Below are positions 55,485 through 64,000 of a stretch of 64,000 bases of DNA, in pieces; within the stretch, counting starts at the first letter, position 1, and every line of letters begins with the position of its first letter. Source of the stretch: Laguncularia racemosa (taxonomy: Eukaryota > Streptophyta > Magnoliopsida > Myrtales > Combretaceae); the NCBI GenBank assembly GCA_037954665.1, contig JBBMOL010000082.1:1302001-1366000 (forward strand). The letters run 5' to 3'. The notes beneath the pieces are model-generated. The model had not been told where the DNA came from. It made no database searches and saw nothing but the letters and a program-made list of their open reading frames with translations. The translations under genes were made by a program, and so were the position numbers.

Positions 55485-55700
55485 ATTTCCATGAAATAAG
55501 CATGTTCCCCAATTGAATGTGAACCTTAATTGCATGTACAAGAACAAAATAAAATTCAAAATTCTTACCAAATATGACACACTAGTAGAATTGGAACAAC
55601 TTGCAATTGTTGATATTACTCACAACAATCCAAGTCCCACTCGCCACAATCCTTAAATTTAAATTGATAAGAGTGTTTTTGGTGAAAGAGAGAGACCCTT
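55485..55700 (-). repeat. Fragment of a B-related LTR
   Basis: TATGACACACTAG, ACTCGCCACAATCC and AAATTGATAAGAG are landmarks found in the same order on the plus strand of every minus-orientation B LTR (for example 29160-29275). The rest differs, so it is a diverged family member. Up to about 56040 there follow CAA/CGA-rich triplet-like sequences. Confidence 0.6.
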
Positions 55701-55720
55701 TTCACAACAAAGAAGGTAGC

Positions 55721-57426
55721 AAAAACAATCACAGTTTCCAACAGCAACAATGGTGTCCGTAATGATCATGTTGCCAGTGCCAAGTCTCCAACCATGTTTG
55801 TACGAAGAGAGGGGTTTGAAAGCAATGACGACAATGGTGGTGGTGATAACAATTCTACAGTTGCAACAACGACAACGGCAACCACCACAATCGGTAGCCA
55901 CCCAGCGATGAAAGCCTAATGGAAATAGCAACAACACAATGGCAAGCGATGAGGATGACAGCAACATCGATGATAGTAACTACCGCAACGTCTGACGGCA
56001 ACTCCAACCCTCAACAGTAACAGCAATGGTGATGGATGGTGTGTGCAAGGGTGTGTTTGTGTGTACGTGTGAGTGTGTGTGGATGAAGAGGAGGTGTAAG
56101 TGTAGTGTGTGTGTGATTGTGGGTGTGTAGGTACATGAAGGAAGAGGACCGCAACAGTAGCGGCAGTAGCAGCCGTGATGACCGCCACAGTAGTGGTGGC
56201 ATAGTGACGACGACGACAACGGTGGCAGTAGCTTGCAAGTCATGTCCATTTCATGTTCTTCTTGATGGCGGAGGTGATAACGATAGGAATATGTGGAGGA
56301 GGAAAAGAAAATGAGGAAAGAAGAGAAGGAGCTGGGTTTGTATGAGGCGAGTGTGTAGAGTGTGTATGTACGTATGTGTGAGGTGTGTAAGGATGCGTGT
56401 ATATGTGTGGATGTACGAGAGTGTATGTACATAGAGGAAAGTACGTATGTGTGTGCGGGAATGAAGATGTATGTATGTGTATGTGTATAGGGATGTGTGT
56501 GATGTATGTAGGAAAGTGTGTATGTATGTGAATGATGGAGTATGGTGTGTGTGATGATGGGAGTGAGGTATATGGAGTTATGTATAAATGTAGGTGATAG
56601 TGTAAGGTGTTTGTACAGATATGTGTAAGTGTAAGTGATGGTACGTAGTGTGTGCAAGGGTGTGCGCTTGTGTAAGAGATAGTATGTGATGTATGTGGGG
56701 GTATGTGTATGTGTAAGAAGGAGTAACCATATGTGTATAATGCTTGTGAGTGTGTGTACATGTGTATGAGGTGATGTAGTGTATGCGGGATGTGTGTGTG
56801 TGTGAATGAGGTGCGTGTATGTGTAGGTGTGGTTGATGGTGTACGGTGTGTAAGGATGTGTGTATGTGTTGGAGATGATGTGTTATGTGTATAAGGGTAT
56901 GGTGTATACAGTTTATGTGTTGGTGATGATATGTGATGTGTGCGAGAGGGTATGTAGGTGTATTAAAGGTGTAGGATGTGTGGAGTATTGTGTGTGTATA
57001 TATGTATGGAAGGTATAGGGTATATGGTTCCAAGGTGTATATAGATGGTGTGTGTGGAATATGTAGCATGTATATATGTATAAGGAAGGAGTGGCATGTG
57101 TAGGCATGTATGTATGTATGTGGAATAGTGTATGGTGTATGGACATATGTGGAAGTTGAGGATGATGTATGTGGGATATGTATGTACGAATATGAGACGA
57201 TGTGTGGAGTATGAATATATATGTATGGGTATGGAAGGCAAATGTGGTATGTGCAAAGTATATGGGCATATATTGATGGTGTAAGATATATATGGAGTAT
57301 GTGAGTAAGTGTATGAGATCATGTATAGTGTGGGTATGTAACTATAGATATGGGAAGTGTGTAATATGTGTAGAGTAAATGGATAAGAATATGTATATGT
57401 TAGTGTGCATGTGGTGTGTGGAAAAG
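55721..57426. repeat. Simple-sequence region, CAACGA-rich then TG/TATG-rich
   Basis: 55721-56030 is rich in ACAACGACAACGG-like triplets. From about 56040 to 57420 the plus strand is made of variants of TGTGTG, TATGTG, TGTATG and GTGTAGG with very few C bases. It forms no regular unit and ends at the A element. Long reading frames on either strand (rich in Tyr, Thr, His, or Cys, Val) are products of the repeat and not genes. Confidence 0.85.
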
Positions 57427-57431
57427 GTTGG

Positions 57432-58228
57432 TGACACGGATTTGATAGGCTCTAATACCAAATGACACGAAATCGGAATCAAATTCCTTTCACACAAATC
57501 AATTCGTCAATAACAATTTTAGGGTTTACTGGATTTTGGTACTAACGAATAAAAAACAAGGATATGGATAAAATTATCAATCTATAGATGCCAAGATTGA
57601 TAAAATTAAACTAATTTGCAATCAAATCATAGAACGATAGAGACCACGTTCTATAAATCAATCACTTAAGGTTCAAGAATTCTAAGAATTCAATAACGAT
57701 GCTCGCCACAAACTCTATAGGAACCAAGAATTTGATAAGAACAATACGAATAAAGTGAAAATCAATTCTCAATATTCAAGAATCTCTAAAGAGGATTCAC
57801 TCACACCGCTCAAGTGTTTGTTTACAACCAAAAAAATAATATTCCATCTGAAAAACCCTAAGGACGCCTATTTATATCATCCTAAAAAAATTATGCAAGG
57901 CCATTTAAGGCCGACCAAAGGCCAACGGCCTAAACACATAGGTCGGCACCAAAGGCCAGCGGCCTTCATTTAGGCCGACACCAAGGCCAACGGCCTACTT
58001 TTAGGTCAGCACAAGGCCGGCAGCCTACTTTTAGGCCGGCTCCAAGGCTGGTGGCCTTGAAGCTAACTCGGCTGGCCTTTATTCAAGGCTGGCTTAAGGC
58101 TGGCCGAACTTCGCCTTGGGTCCTCCCGACGCCTATGTCCTCCTTTTTTGGACCCCGTACTGCCACCTAGAGTTTGGATTGACTTTGTTTTCTTTGGTGC
58201 TCATATCTTAGCTCTTGGAATCGTATCA
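57432..58228 (-). repeat. 3' LTR of family A, right copy (797 bp)
   Basis: TGACACGG...CGTATCA. Contains the 35-bp end duplication (TGACAC at 57432 and again about 30 bp later) and the longest GGCC tract (57895-58110) of the three LTRs. Confidence 0.88.
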
Positions 58229-59829
58229 TTCACTCCATGTTGAAAAAGATTCGACCTCGAATTTGTATCGTCCATCTTGCTAGACCACATAAACAGACTC
58301 CTCTTTCCCTTGGGCTTCTTAAGGTAAATTAGCCTTGTTTGTTGTACTTCAATTGGACTCATAAGAAGAAGCTTGTATGCCTTGTCCCGTTGCTGAATGG
58401 TATACTCATTGGTGTATCCATCATACTTGGCTCTGAGGTTATATTGCCAAGGTCTTCCAAGGATCAAATGTTTAGCTTTCATGGGAACTACATTACAAAC
58501 AATTTCGTTAGTATAATCACCAATAAGTAATGGAACACGAACCTGTTTGTGTACATGAACAGCTCCCTATGGACTCAACCAATGAAGTGCATAAGGTCTT
58601 GGATGCTACTGCACCTGTAAACCCAACTTAGTAACCCAGCTTGCTAAAGCAACATTAGTGCAACTGCCTGTGTCAACCACAATCAAACAAGTCTTCCCCT
58701 GCACCATGCCTTGGATATGAAATAAATTGGCTCTCTGATTATGAACAGCTTCATCCTGCTTAACCATTAGCAAGTCTCCCTATATTGGATTCGCTATAAT
58801 GTCTTCATCTTCCTCTTCTACCTTAGTACTCTTCTGTTCTTCTTCCTCACTCTCAACTTCATCCCCCTTTATGACCATAACTCTTTTATTAGGACATTGA
58901 GAAGCAATATGGCCAAGTCCTAAACACTTAAAACATTTGATATCCCTGCTCTTCTTTTATTGTGTTTGGTCAACAGCCTCACTAGCGACTGCCTTTCCCT
59001 TTTCCTTCCTTTCCTTCTCCCTCTCACCATCATCTGACTTATGGTGGTGATATGATTTCTGATCCCGCCTACACTGATGCCGCTCAATTCGACTAGCTAA
59101 TTTAATCGCATCCTCAAGAGTCTGATAATGCTGGAGTTCCACTACATTGGCAATGTCCATCTTCAACCCATTGATGAAATGAGCTATGGATTCATCTGAT
59201 GATTCCCTAATATCACATCTTGCCATTAGTGTCTCATACTCCTTCACATACTCTTCTATGCTCTTCTTACCCTGCCTCAAGGATTGCAATTCCATCAGCA
59301 TCTCTTATTTATAGTAGTCTGTTACAAATCTGTGTCTCATCAACCTTTTCATCAAAGCCCATGAATGCACTTTCTCCTCATCAGCCTTACGTCTCTTAGT
59401 TTGTAATTTATCCCACCACAGACTAGCATATTCAGAGAATGCTAGAGATGCCATTTTCACCTTCATGCGCTCATCCCACTCATAACAATCAAACACCTTC
59501 TCAACCCGTGGCACCCAGTCTAGGAATTCCTCTAGTTTACTACTACCAGTGAAAGGTGGAATTTTCATCTTAATGTTTTCAATCCCCTTATGCCTGTCAT
59601 CATTGTTTCTTCTCCTACTCCTTTCACTACCAGCATCAGATTCACCACTAAAATGTCTCCTCCTAATTCCTGCACCACTATGGCTTCTTTTATCCCTAAC
59701 CTCCAATTTCTCCATAATCAATCTAATATTTTCTTGGATTTAATTGAACTCAGCCCTAGTCACAACCTCACCCCCATTATCAGCATCATTCCCATTGTTG
59801 TTATTATGAACACTTCCATGCGACGACAT
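58229..59829 (-). pseudogene. Gag-protease of family A, right copy
   Basis: The ATG is at 59829. Gag N-terminus, stop TAA after AEFN near 59742, core motifs IPPFTGSSKLEEFLDWVPR and LRQGKKSIEEYVKEYE, stop near 59307 (Gln codon), knuckle near 58900-58935 with CFKCLGLGHIASQC, acidic linker, protease VDTGSCTNV near 58660-58690, HLILGRPWQYNLR and SPIEVQQ, then a short linker and the end NLFQHGVND at the PPT. The frame continues into the LTR (IPRAKI then TGA where the left copy has CGA). Pol is cleanly missing between SPIEVQQ and the end. Confidence 0.85.
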
Positions 59830-60176
59830 CTCTACCAATCAAAATTTCAGCAAAGATATTCAGAAGAACACAATTCTCAACAATAGCCATAAACACCAAT
59901 TCACAGCAATTCAACACCCAACAATTGAACTCAACAAAGATATTCACAAAACCCCAATTCTCAACAACAGCCTAATCACCAATTTAACGCCCAACAATCG
60001 AATTCACAACAATACTTATCAAAATAAATTCCCAAATTTCCTAACCAAAAGCAGTATTGAATTAAAACTACAATTGAGTTGAGATTCAATAGCCTTACCG
60101 ATTTAACCCACGTTTTGATCGAATCCTTCACTTTGAATTCTTATAAATCTAACCTTTTCTCCTTACGAATCCTTCT

Positions 60177-60189
60177 GGCTCTGATACCA
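60177..60189 (-). promoter_or_regulatory. PBS of the right family A copy
   Basis: Minus strand TGGTATCAGAGCC, two bases from the LTR. Confidence 0.87.
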
Positions 60190-60191
60190 AA

Positions 60192-60894
60192 TGACACGAA
60201 ATCAGAATCGAATTCCTTTCATACAAATCAATTCGTCAATAACAATTTTATGTTTTCTGGATTTTGTTACTAACGAATAAAAAACAAGGATATGGATAAA
60301 ATTATCAATCTATAGGTTCCAAGATTGATAAAATTAAACTAATTTGCAATCAAATCATAGAATTATAGAGACCACGTTCTATAAATCAATCACTTAAGGT
60401 TCAAGAATTCTAAGAATTCAATAACGATGCTCGCCACAAACTCTATAGGAACCAAGAATTTGATAAGAACAATATGAATAAAGTGAAAATCAATTCTCAA
60501 TATTCAAGAATCTCGAAAGAGGATTCACTCACACCGCTCAAGTGTTTGTTTACAACCAAAAAAATAACATTCCGTCTCGAAAACCCTAAGGACGCCTATT
60601 TATATCATCCTAAAAAAATTGTGCGAGGCCATTCAAGGCCGGCAACAAAGGTCGGCGGCCTTCATTTAGGCCGACACTAAGGCCAGCGGCCTACTTTTAG
60701 GTCGGCTCCAAAGCCGGCGGCCTTGAAGTTAACTCGACCGACCTTTATTTAAGGCTGGCTTAAGGCTGGCCGAACATCGCCTTGGGTCCTCCCGACGCCT
60801 ATGTCCTCCTTTTTTGGACCCCGTATTGCCACCTAGAGCTCGGATTGACTTTGTTTTCTTTGGTGCTCGTATCTTAGCTCTTGGAATCGTATTA
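60192..60894 (-). repeat. 5' LTR of family A, right copy (703 bp)
   Basis: TGACACGAAATCAG...CGTATTA. It lacks the 35-bp end duplication and has fewer GGCC units than the 3' LTR; both losses are explained by recombination between short direct repeats. Confidence 0.88.
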
Positions 60895-63725
60895 GTTGGT
60901 GTAAATATGGTGGAAGCGTGAGTGAGGAAGAAAACTAGTAGAAAGTATGAGGAACTCATAGGTGGAAACATCAACAAAGAAGAGAAGAAAGAAGATGATA
61001 GAAACCTTTAAGGATTGCTAAATCCTGTAGGTTATCCTACAAGTAGTTCATTGGAAGATATTAAAGACAATTGGGTAAATGAAAGGTTCAAAGATGATTC
61101 ACGGATGAGAGAAGCGTCTATGATGGTGTAACTGGTGAAGGGAATGATTTAAGAAATATTTAAGATGATGGCCTGGGAGATAGTTGGAATGAGATAGATT
61201 TCACAATGGAATGTTCAAAAGATGTCGAGGAAGATCATTCATAGCCAAATACCCTAATGCAAGATCTTTAGTTGTCCCTTCCAAGGATATCTTGCATAGG
61301 TAGAAGAAGGAATTCCAAATTTGGCAAGTCAAAGACATTCCATTGCTCGACTTCTACATAAGGAAAGCAGATAGTCGATCACAGCAACTTGAGGTGTTAG
61401 AAGCATAGATTCAAAGGAAGTTCAACATTTGAATCTTGTTCTCTTGAAGTTCCATAAGGAGGAAACTTCATGCCTTGTCATCAATCACAAGATGAGTAGA
61501 GTACACATATCGAGTGCTAGTAGACTACCAAAGTTAGGTGGAGATGCAATGCAGAAGGATACTGACTTTAAGAGGAGCACAAAGGTGTTACTCGCTAGAA
61601 TCACTCGCCTCTGGCTAGGACTACAACAACCCTAGACAAGTGAGTGGGAAACTTAATGATATACTACTATGTTGTGTTGGATGTGGAATGCTATGTATGT
61701 GAAATTGTTGTTTGTAGTATTTGCTATTTAATGTGATTGTTGTTGAGTTATGTGCTGGGAATTAATGAGTTAGGAAATAAGTCAAGAGGAATATAGGAGA
61801 ATGAATGGTCCAAGAGTTTAGATGTCATTACCTTAATAATAGCTCCTAGCACTATATTGCTAATGCTATAACTATAAGCCTAACCTATGTTTTACAAATT
61901 GTTTGCTTCCGAATAAACCAAAATATAGAAACTTAGCTTTTCCTTTTATAGCTTCCGAATAGGTATGCTTAGTTAAAATAGGGTGTATAGGCATCAGTAT
62001 GTATATATGTCAGAGTTGGTTCCTGAATGTGTATACATATACTCAACAAACTTATTTTCCTATTTTAATTACGAAACACACTCATGAACATAACCATACC
62101 AAATCATGAGTGAAACCTTAATTTTTACAAATCAATGACCATATTTTCTTACCCTCTTAAGTACGTAAGTGGAAATGTCTAGTAAATTGTCTTTAATTGA
62201 GGAAAGGTCCCAAACATAAATATGTATGGATATGTATATATGTATATATTATGCACAAGTGTCTTGAAGACATTAAAAGGAAAATGCAAGATGACCTTCC
62301 TGGCTCTTGAAAGTGTGAAAATGATAGAGCACTTGAGATGTGCGATGACACAAAGGTGTCAAAAATGATTGAAAGCCAACCCGAATGGTTCGACATTCAA
62401 GAAAAGGGTATAGAGGTGCTAGATCTGATGATTGTAAGTCGACCCGAGTGGTTTGACATTTAAAAGAAACGGCACGAAAAGGTGCCGAGATAATTTAATC
62501 CATTATAAAATTGAATAGGTCAATGTCTACGGGGTTTGGGTTCAGTGTCGATGTTGCGTAATTAGAAATGCAAAATCTTTGCTTGTGATGAGTGATAAGA
62601 AGAACATGATTTGTGCTTGTTGTGATGAGTGAAATGGAATGTTTGATGTTTACTTTTGTGGTATGATTGATTGCGATTATAAATGTTGTTTGATCACCCT
62701 AAATAAATTAATTAAGGAAGAGGACCTGATTTAAAAACCTAATATGCATTTTTACGAGACATTGCATGAGATTGAAGGCCATCACTATCACAACATGTGT
62801 TGAAAGTGATCAAGAGGATCGTTGTTCCACTAAGTGCAAACTAAGTGACTAGGAGATTGTCGTGCCTTGACGATTCCGAGTTTGGCTTGTCCTTGAGGGT
62901 TTTGCTCCATCTGGTGCAGAGAAGCACAAGAGCATTCACTGTTCAATTAATAAGATATCATAATTTACCGAGTGATAAGATAAATAAATCGAGTAATGAC
63001 TTGGGCACTAATGGTAGCTTCGGAATCCCTAACCCAAGGTTAAGGGGGGCGTAAACCCTAGACTTTACGTCAGTTACTGGAAGACTACATGAGATGCTGC
63101 ATTCATATAGTTGTGCATGCATAGCATACGTTTAATATTTTAAATTGAATTTTCTTGCTTGTGTACATAGCATAGGTTTAATAACTTGATGTGAATTTTC
63201 TTGTGTATGTATGTAGCATATGTCTAATATTTGATTTGAGTTTGTTTGTGTGTGTGTACATAGCATTGAAAGTGTTACCATCCCATTCACTAAGCCATGG
63301 TGTGTTTACCCCCTCATAGACTTTATGCCGATGTCGACAGTGAAAGCGCGGGATGGGCTAAGATGTAAAGTATTGAGAGTTTTGGAAGACCAAAACAACG
63401 AAGTAAAAATTGTGAATGATAGATTTACTTAGATGAATGTTAGGACCCCAATGTAAATAGAAATGTTTAAATTAAGAAACCTAGGATTTATCCTATTCTA
63501 CCGATTGGTAGGGGATACCGATTCTCTACGATCATGGTGGATCGTAGGATTCGGGTTTCATAGTGATATTTTATTATCTAATCATATGTATTATAACTTG
63601 TTATAGATGTAATTATTTACTTAGAGTCTTACGATCTCTGACTCGTAAGACAATTATCATGTAACGGGTGCACACGTGCCATGATAATTTAGTAGAGGCT
63701 TCTAGGCCTCCTTTCGGGGTGTGAG
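60895..63725. other. Second copy of the decayed LTR-like block
   Basis: Colinear with 2622-5477, including the tandem repeats (62350-62490, 63124-63265) and the end before the protease (GGGGTGTGAGAC here, GGGACGTGACAC on the left). A short open stretch at 61429-61635 and one at 63250-63432 are conserved with substitutions but match no known family. No functional gene is claimed. Confidence 0.4.
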
Positions 63726-64000
63726 ACTACCCCGATTGTTCAACTAATGCGAGTCATAAAGGCTAGGATATGGGTTAGTAGATAAATGTAATTTTTCTAC
63801 TAATGCAGTAGATATAACATTCGTGCAACTACCACTATCAATGATGAGTACACAAAGGTTACCTCTGGTCCTGCAAGAGGTGTGAAATATGTTCTCTCTT
63901 TGTGTGTCTCTAGCTTCAAGAGATATGGTTAGAGTCCCGTGTAACACATTAATAGGTAGATATTGTTCACTTGTACACTCCTCATGTGTTTCTACAATCT
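63726..64000 (-). pseudogene. Protease of the second B4 copy (cut by window end)
   Basis: RENIFHTSC and IIDSGSCTNVIS are visible on the minus strand, followed by HLSTNPYPSLYDSH. It equals 5478-5751 with few differences. Gag should follow to the right of the window. Confidence 0.82.

Larger units (their letters stand above)
57432..60894 (-). mobile_element. Family A element, right copy, complete
   Basis: 3463 bp with GTTGG target-site duplications (57427-57431 and 60895-60899). 3' LTR 57432-58228 (797 bp), gag-protease 58229-59829, leader 59830-60176, PBS 60177-60189, 5' LTR 60192-60894 (703 bp). It has no RT, RNase H or integrase, and only about 2 kb of internal sequence. Compared with the left copy, both carry the same flank and the same outer mutation (TATTA), so the two are duplicates of one insertion. 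Confidence 0.92.
58328..64000 (+). repeat. Large direct duplicate of 1-5751
   Basis: Offset 58327 at the left side and 58249 at the right side; the 78-bp change is due to shorter GGCC and LTR-end repeats here. The blocks share not just families but the same junctions: A into the decayed block at GTTGG, and the decayed block into B4 protease. Both copies run off the window, so the true size is unknown. Confidence 0.92.

Noticed and set aside
55980..57322. Long overlapping minus-strand frames rich in His, Thr, Tyr and Ser (up to 225 codons)
   Set aside because: They are translations of the TG/TATG repeat; low complexity, open in several frames at once, with no domain.
1..64000. Host protein-coding gene, tRNA or rRNA gene
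   Set aside because: No splice-consistent exon series, no tRNA box A/B pair with a cloverleaf and no rRNA-like block was found by reading; tRNA-like strings are PBS complements only.

Overview
The window is plant nuclear DNA made almost entirely of nested LTR retrotransposons. I see no intact host gene, no rRNA or tRNA gene, no CRISPR array and no bacterial signal. The base composition is AT-rich. Every recognisable protein belongs to plant Ty3/gypsy (Metaviridae) polyproteins: gag with CCHC knuckles, retropepsin, reverse transcriptase (RT), RNase H, integrase and a chromodomain. Most primer-binding sites (PBS) are of the initiator-tRNA-Met type (TGGTATCAGAGC). This fits gene-poor pericentromeric heterochromatin of a flowering plant, probably a dicot; the species cannot be named from the sequence.

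Family names used here are mine. A: gag-protease element without pol, GGCC-rich LTRs. B: gag-protease element in which pol is replaced by a short repeat-rich tail; LTRs end GGCACATCA. C: Del/Tekay-like chromovirus, LTR TGTAATAC...TTACA. D: second chromovirus-type element, LTR TGATGAGATCC...CGTATCA. F: solo LTR with an Athila/Tat-like end.

Layout: 1-2621 A (minus, cut by the window edge); 2622-5477 decayed LTR-like DNA; 5478-9111 B4 (minus); 9112-9573 protease fragment; 9574-12238 B6 (plus, truncated); 12239-16555 a GGCC-rich LTR-like piece and featureless AT-rich DNA; 16561-45416 one C element (C1, target-site duplication GATTT) that received B3 in its leader (19037-23897), B1 in gag (24784-33913), and D1 between RT and RNase H (35605-41154); B2 (28296-33309) sits inside the 3' LTR of B1. 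Then 45422-47648 an Athila/Tat-like LTR end with a tRNA-Asp-type PBS, 47649-50719 B5 split by solo LTR F, a short filler junction, 50749-55484 a truncated C2, 55485-57426 an LTR scrap and a long TG-rich repeat, 57432-60894 a complete A element, and 60895-64000 a second copy of the sequence seen at 2622-5751. Positions 1-5751 and 58328-64000 are one large direct duplication.

The most interesting material is the set of pol-less families A and B. Each keeps gag and protease, lacks RT and integrase, and shares PBS, the polyprotein end motif and PPT position with the D-type element, so trans-mobilisation by a D-like partner is plausible. Family B carries an unrecognised repeat-rich tail kept in four copies, its frame runs into U3 where it encodes a hydrophobic segment, its TATA box lies in an 18-bp perfect palindrome, and one copy inserted exactly into that TATA box. 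LTR/PBS junctions are tandemly duplicated in three separate cases; in B2 the duplication is part of both 1518-bp LTRs.
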